Below are positions 16,331-24,508 of a DNA stretch of 64,000 nt, in pieces. Both the position numbers and the translations under genes were made by a program. Below the pieces are notes generated by a model that saw only the letters and a list, made by a program, of their open reading frames with translations, was not told the DNA's origin and did not search any database. The DNA is taken from positions 1-64,000 of the forward strand of contig CAYJOD010000003.1 in assembly GCA_964371655.1 (NCBI GenBank). The letters run 5' to 3'. Positions within the stretch are counted from its first letter, which is position 1. Each line of letters starts with the position of its first letter. Source of the stretch: CAZGSN01 sp964371655 (GTDB lineage Bacteria > Desulfobacterota > Binatia > HRBIN30).

Positions 16331-16675
16331 GGTGGAGGCGGGGGGAATCGAACCCCCGTCCGAAGGTGGTTAGCCGCGGCGTCTACGTGCGTAGCTTCGT
16401 GGTTTGATGTCGCCGGCGAGACTCCCACGGGCAGGATTCTCGACAGCCAGCTCGTAAGTTTTCGTCGGTGGCGCCCGAGCGCTCGCTACCGCTTATCCTG
16501 ATTTGCGTCGCTTCAGCCGGCCCTACAGGCGCGGACCGGTGAAACGTGACTGCCCTTAAGCAGCCAGTGCGAATGATTCGTCTGCAGTTAAGCAGCCCTG
16601 GGGTTTTGAATGGTACCCAGGATCCCATGCACGCGACCGTGACATCCCAACCCCCGTCGAAACCATGTCGCCCCC
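16331..16675 (-). ncRNA. ssrA: Transfer-messenger RNA
   Basis: Read on the minus strand, the gene begins GGGGGCGACATGGTTTCGAC and ends with a T-arm, GGGGGTTCGATTCCCCC, then CGCCTCC-ACC. The first seven and last seven bases pair as an acceptor stem (one G-U), so the ends are well fixed; the CCA end is only partly encoded. The tag frame runs from 16585 to 16556: GCA GAC GAA TCA TTC GCA CTG GCT GCT TAA, giving ADESFALAA. The product with SmpB rescues stalled ribosomes. The 3' end points to the DISARM island, fitting an ssrA integration site. Confidence 0.95.
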
Positions 16676-16827
16676 AGAACAGTGAGTCCTGAGTGCTGAG
16701 TGTGGGAAGCACAGAGCTCAAGACTCAAAGAACGTGGCGCTTGTCGCGCCGAAGGGGACACTCTAACAGCACCTGCTGGAGGCGCAACCAACGCGGTCGC
16801 TGCTGTAGGGTCCGGTGTCTTGTCCCT

Positions 16828-16893
16828 CAGCCTCAGCCGATGCCTCAGCCTGTGCCTCTTGACGCTGGTGTGGACGGCATAGGCATAGGCTCG
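16828..16893. repeat. Stutter palindrome, 'CTCAGCC' word
   Basis: The left arm repeats CCTCAGCC-like words and the right arm carries GGCATAGGCATAGGCTC, roughly complementary. It resembles the element at 41994-42066. The rest of 16676-17020 contains no gene that I can see. Confidence 0.4.
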
Positions 16894-17020
16894 GGCGGGG
16901 CTTTCTGCGCGGGCGGCGAACGTGTTACGGTATTCACCATCAGACGGTGGCAGTGCGCGGCCGCAACCGGCTCGACGATCCGGCCGGGCCGCTTGATGCC
17001 GTGCACATAAGGAAGGAATC

Positions 17021-18106
17021 ATGAACGCAACCAAGCAACTCCACGACGCCGGTCAAAGCCTCTGGCTCGACAACATCACCCGCGCCCTGCTCACCAATGG
17101 TGGCCTCGAGCGCTACATCAACGAGCTGTCGGTCAGCGGGCTAACCTCAAACCCGACGATCTTCGACAACGCCATCAAGGGCGGCTCCGACTACGATGCC
17201 GCGATTCGCGACGGGACCGCGATGGGAAAAACGGGAGAGGAGCTTTTCTTCGAGCTTGCGCTCGACGACCTGACTCGCGCCGCCGACCTGTTTCGGCCGC
17301 TGCACGAGGCGACCAACGGCGTCGACGGCTGGGTGTCGCTCGAGGTGTCGCCGAAGCTTGCCGACGACACCGAAACAACGATTGCGGCGGCCAAGGAGCT
17401 GCACGCACGCGCGGCACGACCTAATTTATTCATCAAAATTCCCGGTACGCCAGCCGGCATTCCCGCCATCGAGGAGACGATCTTTGCCGGCGTCGCGGTC
17501 AATGTCACCTTGCTGTTCTCGTGCGAGCAATACGTCGCGGCGGCGCAGGCCCATATGCGCGGCATCGAGCGCCGCGTCGCTGCCGGATTGAACCCGCACG
17601 TCGCCTCGGTGGCCTCGTTGTTCGTCAGTCGTTGGGATACCGCCGTTGCCGGCAAGGTTCCCGCCACGCTCGAAAATCAGCTCGGCGTCGCCATCGCCAA
17701 GCGCACCTACAAGGCCTACCGCGAGCTGCTGGCGTCCGACCGCTGGCTGCGGCTTCTGAATCTGGGAGCACGCTCGCAACGGCTGCTGTGGGCGAGCACC
17801 GGCACCAAGGATCCGAAGGCATCCGATCTGCTCTACGTCGAGTCCCTCGCCGCGCCGCAGTCGGTCAACACCATGCCGGAGAAGACGCTGCTGGCCCTCG
17901 CCGATCATGGCAAGATCGGACCGATGCTGGCGCACGACGGCGGCGACGCCGAAGTGGTGCTGGGCAAGTTCACAAGCGCCGGCATCGACCTCGACTCCTT
18001 GGCGGAGAAGCTGCAACGTGATGGTGCCGCCGCGTTCGTGAGCTCGTGGGACGCCTTGCTCGGGCGTCTGGCGGAGAAGAGCGCCGGGCTCAGGAAGGCT
18101 TCTTGA
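17021..18106 (+). CDS. tal: Transaldolase
   Basis: A 361-aa product of the non-oxidative pentose phosphate pathway, moving a dihydroxyacetone unit from sedoheptulose-7-phosphate to glyceraldehyde-3-phosphate. Visible motifs are SGLTSNPTIFDNAI near residue 40 (family signature) and ARPNLFIKIPGTPAGIPAIE near 135, with the Schiff-base Lys in IKIPGT. Later motifs are NVTLLFS, FVSRWDTAV, and WASTGTKDP near 258. Length fits the larger class typical of actinobacterial and cyanobacterial enzymes. The ATG has an AAGGAAGG ribosome site. It is monocistronic here. Confidence 0.95.
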   Translation: MNATKQLHDAGQSLWLDNITRALLTNGGLERYINELSVSGLTSNPTIFDNAIKGGSDYDAAIRDGTAMGKTGEELFFELALDDLTRAADLFRPLHEATNGVDGWVSLEVSPKLADDTETTIAAAKELHARAARPNLFIKIPGTPAGIPAIEETIFAGVAVNVTLLFSCEQYVAAAQAHMRGIERRVAAGLNPHVASVASLFVSRWDTAVAGKVPATLENQLGVAIAKRTYKAYRELLASDRWLRLLNLGARSQRLLWASTGTKDPKASDLLYVESLAAPQSVNTMPEKTLLALADHGKIGPMLAHDGGDAEVVLGKFTSAGIDLDSLAEKLQRDGAAAFVSSWDALLGRLAEKSAGLRKAS

Positions 18107-18198
18107 AGGGTCCGAGGGTTCAAGGGCAGAGGGATGAGGAATGAGGGATCATCGGCATCCGATCCCTAGGAGCCTGAGGTCTGAAGCATGCAGCCTCC

Positions 18199-18228
18199 AG
18201 TCGACAGTCAACAGTCAACAGTCGATAG
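18199..18228. repeat. GTCGACAGT-type stutter repeat at the regulator 3' end
   Basis: Tandem AGTCGACAGTCAACAGTCAA-type words. On the minus strand they encode the last residues (LSTVDC) and the stop codon of the large regulator gene. Confidence 0.6.
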
Positions 18229-21200
18229 ATCGGCGAGGAGACTCGCCGCGGCGGCGAGGTCCGGCGTGTTGAGGCCTTCGGTGAACCAAGCGGCGACGGG
18301 CGCGAGCAGCTCGCGTGCTTGCTCGCGTTTGCGCTGCGCTTGCCACAGGTGTGCCAGACCGGTGGCGGCGCGCAGCTCAAACAGCTTGGCTTGCTGTTGT
18401 CGCGCCACGTCCAGAGCGCGTTGAAAACACCCCTGCGCCTCGTGCTGTTGCGGAGCGCGCGCGCGTATCGGCGCGGTGGTGTGGCGCTGGGGCCTATCAA
18501 CTCTCAACTGTCGCCTGTCAACTTGCTTCAACAGGATCTCGCCCCGAAGCCGATGCACTTCGGCCTCGTACCAGCGTTCCCCCGTCTCCGCGATGTACGT
18601 GCTCGCTGCCGCCTGTTGCTCCAGCGCGGTGGACACGTCGCCAATGTGCGCGTGCGCTTCGGCACTGAGCGAGAAGAAGAACGGCAGCATGATGGTGGGC
18701 GGGCTGTCCGCCTCGGGGCGCAGGGTGCGGACGCGCCGAGACATCTCGGCGATGTCCTCGTTGTGGCCGTCGAGCACGCGGGCCCACAAGGTGATGATCG
18801 ACGCTCGCATGTGCAGGTCCAGAAACTCGTAGCGACTCGCTAGCGTCAAGCATTGCGCCGCGTAACGCGCCGCGCCGGCGCGGTTGCCCAGAATAAGCTC
18901 CAGCTGCCCCGCTCGTTGGAACGCCAGGGCGCGATCGTAGTAGTTGCCCGCCGGGCGTATGTGCGCCAGACTCTCGCGTTGGTGGGCGCGAGCTTGGTCG
19001 GTGTACCCGAGGGCGGCGCGGGCCAAGGCCACGCACCCTAGCGCCGCGGTCCTGAAGTCCGGACGAATGAAGGCCGGCTGTTCGGCTGGCGCCTCCAGCG
19101 TCCGCTCCAATTCCGTACAGGCGGCCGTCAGCTGCCCGCGCATGAAGTGCACGAAGCCGCTGGAACCGTGAGCGATGAGAGCGGCGACAGGTAGTGGAGC
19201 GGTCTCGGCAACGGCCACCAATTGCCGGCCGACGGCCGCCGCCTCATCCAGTCGCGCCCGCGTGCTGTAGACGACGGCTAAGCCGGCCAGCGCCACGAGC
19301 TGTCGCGTCGGATCATCGAGTTCCTGGCTCAGATCGCGGCAGCGCCCGAAGAGCTCTTCCACCTCCGGAGATCCGAACCCGCCAGCCAGCACCAGGCAAT
19401 CCGCGAGCGCGAGCTGAAGCTCCAGCAGCTCGCGCATCTGTGCGGGCGTGTCCGGCTGCTGCCCTAGCAGCGCCAGCGCCCGGCGCAGGGCGGCGATGGC
19501 TTCGTTGGAGGCCCCGCGCTCGCCACTGCGGCGGGCCAGCTCGCGGAGGTGCTGAATCGGGCGTCGCGTATCGCCGCCGCGCTCGAAGTGCATCGCCAGC
19601 TCGGCAGCGATCTCGCCGCCGCGCGCTGCGAAGGCGCTCTCCAGGCGTTCGCCGATGCAGCGGTGCAGGCGCTGGCGTCGTGCCGGCGGGACGCGGTCGT
19701 ACAGCACGCTCTGGTAGAGTGCATGCAGGAATGCGAAGCGGCCGCCGACGGTTCCGTCCGGCCATGGACTGCTGCCGAGCGCGTGCAAGATCTGACCGCG
19801 CCGCGCCAGCTCCGTGCACGTCGCTTCCACTTGCTCCACCTCCACGCTGACGGCTGCCGCAACCGCTTGAGCCGCGAACTCGACACCAGCCACGCTTGCC
19901 GCTTCGAGGATGCGGACGGTGTCGGCGCCCAACCCGGCAAGCTGCAGCTCGATCAGCTCGCGCAGGCTCTCCGGCACCTCAAGGCTACTGTCCGCCGGTG
20001 TCGTGATTTGCCACTGTCCCTTGACCTCTGCCAGGTGTCCGGTTGCGGTTAGGTGGTCAATGGTGGCCCCGATGAACAGCGGATTGCCGTCGGTGTGGGT
20101 GACGAGAAACCGCGGCAAGTCGTCGGCAAAGTTGTGCGTCGGGAAGCGCCGATCACAGTACGCACGCGTGGCCATCTCGGTCAGTCCGGTCAGGGCAATC
20201 TCCTGACACCGCCGCTTGCGCTGGAGCTCCGGCTTGAGCGCCGCCAGCGGGTGCGCGAAGGCGATGGCATCCGCCGGACGATACGTCCCTACGACCATCA
20301 ATCGTGCCGGCCGGCGGCGCTGCGCGAGCGCTGCAAGGAGCCCGATGGTGGCGTGGTCGCTCCAGTGCATATCTTCGAGCACCAGCAACAGAGCGCGCGG
20401 TTGCGTCAACGCATCCAGGGCGTCGACCAGCTCGTTCACAGCGCGTGTACCGGAGATGCCTGCGAGCTGTCGTTGGAGTGCTTCCAGCTCAGCGGCGCCG
20501 AGCAGAAAGGATAGATGCAATAGCCATGTTGGCGCGTGGTGCCGGAGCACGCTCGTCAGGTCAGCCATCGCCGGCCCACGGCCAAGCTCCCCCAACGCCT
20601 CCAGCACCGGCATATACGGCTCATCCGTGCCATGCACCGCGAGACATTGGCCGAAGGCCGTCGACAGTTGACAGTCGACAGTCGACAGGGACCGGACAAA
20701 CGAGTCGACGAGCGCGGTCTTGCCGATACCCGCCTCGCCGGTAACGAACACGATCTGGCGCTCGCCGGCTACGGCGCGGTCGAAGCAGCGCCGAAGCTCC
20801 ACCAGCTCGGCCTCGCGACCGACCAACGAGGCTCGAAGCTGGGGGCTAGGGGCTGGCTTGAGGTCCTCCTCCCTAGTCCCGATTCCCAAGTCCCCAGCCC
20901 CCAGCGAAGCGATCCATCGAAAGCCGCGGCCGTGGACCGTCTCGATGAAATGCGGTGCCCAGCGGTCATCTCCGAGGGCACCGCGCAACTCGCCGATCGA
21001 GATGCGCGGCAGCTCTTCACTGACTGCCGTGTCGGGCCAGACATGATCGAGAAGCTCGTCCTTGGTCACCAACTGACCCGGATGTTCGAGCAAGTAGCGG
21101 AGAACGGCGAAAGTCTTGGGGCGCAGCTGCACCGGCTCGTTCCCGCGCCATAATCCTTGGGCGACGGCGTCGAAGCGAAACGGTGGGAAGCAGATGTCGC

Positions 21201-21231
21201 GGGGCGCCATAGTCTCCACTAACGATGCCAT
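18208..21231 (-). CDS. Winged-helix / ATPase / TPR transcriptional regulator
   Basis: About 1007 aa from ATG 21231 (ATG 21210 also possible; a longer frame upstream looks non-coding). Residues 13-108 are an OmpR/PhoB-type winged helix (LRPKTFAVLRYLLEHPGQLV to VHGRGFRWIASL). An AAA/NTPase domain follows, with Walker A VTGEAGIGKT at about 163-172 and Walker B-like LLLVLEDMHWSD. The C-terminal half is TPR-like helical repeats. This is the architecture of large signal-integrating regulators such as MalT/AfsR/CadC-like proteins. The linker at 110-133, residues 181-191, a C-terminal stretch and the last six residues are encoded by dispersed repeat sequences. Target genes are unknown. Confidence 0.85.
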   Translation of the reverse strand: MASLVETMAPRDICFPPFRFDAVAQGLWRGNEPVQLRPKTFAVLRYLLEHPGQLVTKDELLDHVWPDTAVSEELPRISIGELRGALGDDRWAPHFIETVHGRGFRWIASLGAGDLGIGTREEDLKPAPSPQLRASLVGREAELVELRRCFDRAVAGERQIVFVTGEAGIGKTALVDSFVRSLSTVDCQLSTAFGQCLAVHGTDEPYMPVLEALGELGRGPAMADLTSVLRHHAPTWLLHLSFLLGAAELEALQRQLAGISGTRAVNELVDALDALTQPRALLLVLEDMHWSDHATIGLLAALAQRRRPARLMVVGTYRPADAIAFAHPLAALKPELQRKRRCQEIALTGLTEMATRAYCDRRFPTHNFADDLPRFLVTHTDGNPLFIGATIDHLTATGHLAEVKGQWQITTPADSSLEVPESLRELIELQLAGLGADTVRILEAASVAGVEFAAQAVAAAVSVEVEQVEATCTELARRGQILHALGSSPWPDGTVGGRFAFLHALYQSVLYDRVPPARRQRLHRCIGERLESAFAARGGEIAAELAMHFERGGDTRRPIQHLRELARRSGERGASNEAIAALRRALALLGQQPDTPAQMRELLELQLALADCLVLAGGFGSPEVEELFGRCRDLSQELDDPTRQLVALAGLAVVYSTRARLDEAAAVGRQLVAVAETAPLPVAALIAHGSSGFVHFMRGQLTAACTELERTLEAPAEQPAFIRPDFRTAALGCVALARAALGYTDQARAHQRESLAHIRPAGNYYDRALAFQRAGQLELILGNRAGAARYAAQCLTLASRYEFLDLHMRASIITLWARVLDGHNEDIAEMSRRVRTLRPEADSPPTIMLPFFFSLSAEAHAHIGDVSTALEQQAAASTYIAETGERWYEAEVHRLRGEILLKQVDRRQLRVDRPQRHTTAPIRARAPQQHEAQGCFQRALDVARQQQAKLFELRAATGLAHLWQAQRKREQARELLAPVAAWFTEGLNTPDLAAAASLLADLSTVDC
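18496..18526. repeat. TCAACTGTCGCCTGTCAAC-type repeat inside the regulator gene
   Basis: Inverted-word relative of the GTCGACAGT repeats. On the minus strand it is translated as a VDRRQLRVDR stretch near the C-terminus of the regulator, without breaking the frame. Confidence 0.5.
20660..20688. repeat. GTCGACAGT-type repeat inside the regulator gene
   Basis: GTCGACAGTTGACAGTCGAC and a further copy lie in frame just after the Walker A motif. They encode SLSTVDCQLST, a peptide not expected in this domain family. Confidence 0.6.
20839..20904. repeat. Self-complementary CCCAGCCCC-type repeat inside the regulator gene
   Basis: CTGGGGGCTAGGGGCTGG at the left and CCCCAGCCCCCAG at the right are complementary. 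They lie in frame between the winged-helix and ATPase domains, encoding the linker with GIGTREEDLKPAPSPQ. The word content matches the intergenic family at 39657, 43475, 45467 and 52648. Confidence 0.6.
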
Positions 21232-21372
21232 CCGGTTGCGTATTGGTTTCCCGGTGGCGTTACAGCACCTTGTTCCCCGTTCTGCAAACCCGGGCCGGTG
21301 CGGGACGAAATTCTCGGAAATCTTGCGGAAACTTTCCGGACTTTTCGGACCTCTCCGAACTAACAGGGGCGC

Positions 21373-21621
21373 ATGCCAACGCGGCACCAACAACCGCTCG
21401 CGACCGCCACGCAACCGCCTCTGCCGGCGGAGCGGGCCTTCGTCGTTCAGTTCAGCGCGGACACGGACCCGCAGCAGGGGCGGTTTGTCGGGCGCATGGA
21501 ACACATCCTATCCGGGCAAGCGCGCCATTTCCGTTCGGCTCACGAGGTTTTCGAATTTGTCACCAACATCTTGGCCGATTTACCGACACCGCCAAGAAAA
21601 CCGCAGACGGGGAATGAGTGA
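21373..21621 (+). CDS. Small conserved hypothetical protein
   Basis: An 82-aa product with core RAFVVQFSADTDPQQGRFVG, then RMEHILSGQARHFRSAHEVF and EFVTNIL. The composition and the V-F-E-F-x-x-x-x-L helix look like a real, compact alpha/beta domain seen in proteobacterial hypotheticals. No signal peptide. It starts 142 bp from the divergently oriented regulator gene, and a Gly-zipper protein gene follows 48 bp downstream. The function is unknown to me. Confidence 0.55.
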   Translation: MPTRHQQPLATATQPPLPAERAFVVQFSADTDPQQGRFVGRMEHILSGQARHFRSAHEVFEFVTNILADLPTPPRKPQTGNE

Positions 21622-21669
21622 GCAGTAGGCAAGGAACGGCCGGTAACTGCTCAGAGGGAGAAATGGACG

Positions 21670-22104
21670 ATGAAACTAGCGACAGGAACGTTGATCGGCG
21701 GCAGTTGCGTGGCCCTCATGACCGCGGCTGCCTTGGCGCAATCACCACGCCTCTTCGTGTATCCGCAGAAGGGGCAGAAGCAAGACCAGCAGGACATTGA
21801 CACCGCCCAGTGCCAGCGCTGGGCGAACGCACAGAGCGGGGTCGACTCCAGCGCTCCCCCGCCGCCGGGTAAGCCTGGCCGCGGCATGGTCGGCGGCGCC
21901 GCGCGTGGTGCCGGGCTGGGTGCGGCTGTCGGTGCAATCGGCGGGAATGCTGGAAGAGGCGCCGCCGCTGGCGCCGTGGTTGGCGGAGTAGCCGGACGCC
22001 GACGGGCTCAGATGGCGCAGCAAGCTGGGAAAGCCGAAGCCACATCGAGCTACCAGCGCGCCTTCGCCGCCTGCATGGAAGGGCGTGGGTACACGGTGAA
22101 GTGA
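21670..22104 (+). CDS. Glycine-zipper envelope protein
   Basis: A 144-aa product. The N-terminal signal peptide ends near AALAQ (residue 24). A YPQKGQKQDQQDIDTAQC segment follows, then a Gly/Ala zipper (GGAARGAGLGAAVGAIGG, AAAGAVVGG) at about residues 77-108, and a C-terminal YQRAFAACMEGRGYTV motif. This matches YMGG-type Gly-zipper proteins, thought to insert into or associate with membranes. The two conserved Cys flanking the zipper may form a disulfide. An AGGGAGAA ribosome site precedes the ATG. Confidence 0.8.
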   Translation: MKLATGTLIGGSCVALMTAAALAQSPRLFVYPQKGQKQDQQDIDTAQCQRWANAQSGVDSSAPPPPGKPGRGMVGGAARGAGLGAAVGAIGGNAGRGAAAGAVVGGVAGRRRAQMAQQAGKAEATSSYQRAFAACMEGRGYTVK

Positions 22105-22105
22105 G

Positions 22106-22254
22106 CAGTGGTCAGTGGCCGGTGGTCAGTGGTCAGGGGTCAGTGGTCAGGGGTCAGTGGTCGGTGGCCAGGGGTCAGTGACCAGTGCGCCGGTAACCGG
22201 TGAGCCGGTGCTCACCGCCTACTGAACACTGACCACTGACCACTGACCACTGAC
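22106..22254. repeat. Stutter palindrome, 'GGTCAGT' word
   Basis: The left arm is a degenerate tandem of GGTCAGT, GGTCGGT and GGCCAGG words. The right arm is the complementary CACTGACCACTGACCACTGA. The intergenic space between the Gly-zipper and DUF3313 genes is almost entirely this element. A second element of the same word type lies at 44027-44119. Confidence 0.85.
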
Positions 22255-22276
22255 AACCAAGAAAAAAGGAGGCGTC

Positions 22277-22993
22277 ATGAACCCAACGAGAAGGTCGCAA
22301 GGAAGAAAGATCGTGGTAGCGCTCGCTGTCGCAGCGATTGCGTTGTCGTCCACCGGGTGCGGCATTCTCTGGCCGACCCGGGCGCGCCGTGGCGAAGCGG
22401 CGCACGCGGGCTTCTTGAAGGACTATTCGCGGTTGCAAGCGCAGGAGGGCTACGAGGCGCAGGAGGGGTACGTCAACCCAAGCGCGAGCTGGCCAAAGTA
22501 CAACGCGATCTACATCGAGTCGGTGTCGATGTGGGTCAACCCAGGCGAAGCGTCGAAGCTCAGCCCCGATGATCAGCAGCGGATCACCGACATCCTCTAC
22601 AAGGCGATGCACGACAAGCTCGGTGAGAAGTTCAGGCTCGTAGACCGCCCCGGCCCCGGCGTCATCAAGCTGCGTATGGCGTTCACCCAGGCAAAGGGCG
22701 CCAACGTGCCGCTCAACGCCCTGACCACCGTGGTGCCGCAGCTCCGCGCCGTATCTACGATCGTCGCCCTCCCGGCCGACACCGCGCTGCTCGTCGGCAG
22801 CGCCTCGGTCGAAGGTGAGGCGATGGATTCGATCACCAACGACCGCCTCGCCGCCGTGGTCGATTCGCGGGCAGGGACGAAGGGACTGCTTCGCGCCTTC
22901 AGCAAGTGGGCCGACGTCGAAGCCATCTGCAACCTGTGGGCGGAGCGTACGCGCGACTTCTTCGCGCGCCAGGGTGTGCGGCAGAAGGCGTAG
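22277..22993 (+). CDS. DUF3313 lipoprotein
   Basis: A 238-aa product with a lipoprotein signal peptide and lipobox LSSTGC (Cys 28), so it is probably anchored to the outer membrane. The mature part has the DUF3313 pattern: GFLKDYSRLQ near 40, then a YNAIYIESVSMWV strand, DDQQRITDILYKAMHDKLGE, and AFSKWADVEAICNLWAERT at the C-terminus. An AAAAAAGGAGG ribosome site precedes the ATG. No biochemical role is known to me. Confidence 0.85.
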   Translation: MNPTRRSQGRKIVVALAVAAIALSSTGCGILWPTRARRGEAAHAGFLKDYSRLQAQEGYEAQEGYVNPSASWPKYNAIYIESVSMWVNPGEASKLSPDDQQRITDILYKAMHDKLGEKFRLVDRPGPGVIKLRMAFTQAKGANVPLNALTTVVPQLRAVSTIVALPADTALLVGSASVEGEAMDSITNDRLAAVVDSRAGTKGLLRAFSKWADVEAICNLWAERTRDFFARQGVRQKA

Positions 22994-23095
22994 GAAGTGG
23001 AGGAAGGGTTACAGCGTCGAAGCGCTCTTGCAACAGCGGCCGGGCCCCCCCCGCCCGGCGGGGGGGCAACGGGGGGCGGGGGGGGCGGGGGGGGG

Positions 23096-23105
23096 NNNNN
23101 NNNNN
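23096..23105. other. Scaffold gap (10 N) with G/C-rich flank
   Basis: Ten Ns preceded by about 55 bases of nearly pure G/C (23040-23095). The flank looks like low-quality sequence or misassembly and should not be trusted. Confidence 0.95.
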
Positions 23106-23289
23106 CTTCGCCGGTGATCGGTTCGATGTCGAGCTTAGCCTTCTCGGCATCCGCCAAAAACTCCGAATCCTTCAAAGTATCCTGAAACGCCTTGCGCAGC
23201 GTTGCCACCCGCTCCCTCGGCGTGCCGGGAGGCAGAACGTAGGGACGGCTGTGCCGGCCGGAGGATAGGTTGTCGAACTTTCGCAGCAC
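23106..23289 (-). pseudogene. Tripartite tricarboxylate transporter (Bug/TctC) receptor fragment
   Basis: The minus strand reads RPYVLPPGTPRERVATLRKA, then FQDTLKDSEFLADAEKAKLD and IEPITGE up to the scaffold gap. This is the conserved C-terminal section of Bug/TctC periplasmic solute receptors. The region before RPY does not continue the family fold, and the gap removes what follows. It is therefore a fragment, either a real remnant or a scaffolding artefact. It cannot encode a working receptor here. Confidence 0.7.
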
Positions 23290-23329
23290 AGGGCCGTGGA
23301 ATCTGTAGGGCTCGCCAGGGAGGCTGACA

Positions 23330-24376
23330 GTGACACTCGAAACTAGAAACGTGGGGCGTCGAATCTCGACGCCAGGGATTCTCGTGCTGAGCGTCCTCCT
23401 CGGAGCGCTGGCGTCGCCGGCAGGTGCGCTCGAGCTCAGTCATTATTCTCCCGGCATGCCCAACATGCACGACTACTTCCTACCGCCGCCAGAGGCCGGC
23501 GAGCTCATCTACGATCAGTATAATCTCTACTATCACTCCGACACGATCCGGGATCGCGATGGGAACGAGATCAAGTCGATCACCGGTCCGCTGGGGAACA
23601 CGATCAATCTCGACGTCAGCATCGACCAGGTCGTTCTGGCGCCGGCCTTCATGTGGGCTCCGAAGTGGAACGTGCTCGGCGGGCGCTACGGTGCCTACAT
23701 CGTGATCCCGGTGTCCAATCCGTCGCTCGAAGCCAACCTGCAAACGGCAACTGGGCGCGGCGTGGGCGCTAGCACCTCGGTGTGGGACATCGGCGATATC
23801 TTCGTCCAGCCGTTGTGGCTCATGTGGAGCTTCCCGCGCGCGGGCAAGCGGCCGCCCATCGACCTCGTCGCCGCCTACGGATTGGATGCGCCGACCGGCC
23901 GCTTCCACGTCAACGCCTTCGACAACGTCGGGCTCGGCTTCTGGGAGCACCAGATCCAAACCGCCGCACGCTTCACCTTGGACGAGAGCAACGCCACCAG
24001 CTTCGTCGTGGCGAACACGATCGAGATCGGCCAGGAGAAAGATGATGTCGACATCACTCCCGGAGCGCACGAATCACTGAACTGGGCATTCGGGCGGCAC
24101 TTCTTCGATCACTGGTTCGAAGCTGCGGTGCTCGGTTACGACACGTTCCAGATCAGCAACGACACCGGTTCCGCCGTCTCCGCAAGCTCGCGCGGGGCCA
24201 GGGATCAGGTGCATGCCGTGGGGCTGCAGATCGGTATCCCGAAGCTCGGGATGGCCTTCAAATACTACCGTGAGCTCGGCGCCGCGGATCGCTTCGAGGG
24301 CGACGTCTACACGCTCAACCTCGCACTGCCTCTCGATCCGATCGTCAGCAAGCTCGAGCAGGTGCTCTGTCCTTGA
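23330..24376 (+). CDS. SphA/phenol MetA-pathway-type outer membrane protein
   Basis: A 348-aa product from a GTG. The signal peptide ends near SPAGALE (residue 35). The mature protein has repeated amphipathic beta-strands, YDQYNLYYHSDTIRDRDGN, then VVLAPAFMWAPKWNVLGGRY, and ends with KYYRELGAADRFEGDVYTLN. This fits the 'protein involved in meta-pathway of phenol degradation' (SphA-like) outer-membrane channel family, thought to admit hydrophobic substrates. It precedes a secreted sulfatase by 130 bp, suggesting joint use of an exported substrate, which is inference. Confidence 0.8.
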   Translation: MTLETRNVGRRISTPGILVLSVLLGALASPAGALELSHYSPGMPNMHDYFLPPPEAGELIYDQYNLYYHSDTIRDRDGNEIKSITGPLGNTINLDVSIDQVVLAPAFMWAPKWNVLGGRYGAYIVIPVSNPSLEANLQTATGRGVGASTSVWDIGDIFVQPLWLMWSFPRAGKRPPIDLVAAYGLDAPTGRFHVNAFDNVGLGFWEHQIQTAARFTLDESNATSFVVANTIEIGQEKDDVDITPGAHESLNWAFGRHFFDHWFEAAVLGYDTFQISNDTGSAVSASSRGARDQVHAVGLQIGIPKLGMAFKYYRELGAADRFEGDVYTLNLALPLDPIVSKLEQVLCP

Positions 24377-24508
24377 GGCCTCGGCGCATGATCCCATCCT
24401 TCCATCGCTGCCAGACATCGAAAGGGAATGGGTAGGAAGACCGATTGGAATCGCATGTTCGGATACGAGAAGCAGTGACCGACGGAACAACAACAAAGAA
24501 AAGAGAGG

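Noticed and set aside
22106..22254. Possible CRISPR array because of regular short repeats
   Set aside because: Units are only about 7 bp, without spacers, and the two halves are reverse complements; no cas genes are present.
23040..23095. G/C homopolymer-rich stretch as a G-quadruplex
   Set aside because: It directly abuts a scaffold gap and looks like sequencing or assembly error.
22597..23289. Minus-strand frame continuing through the Ns opposite the DUF3313 gene
   Set aside because: Only the part right of the gap reads as Bug/TctC. The rest is antisense to a clear gene.
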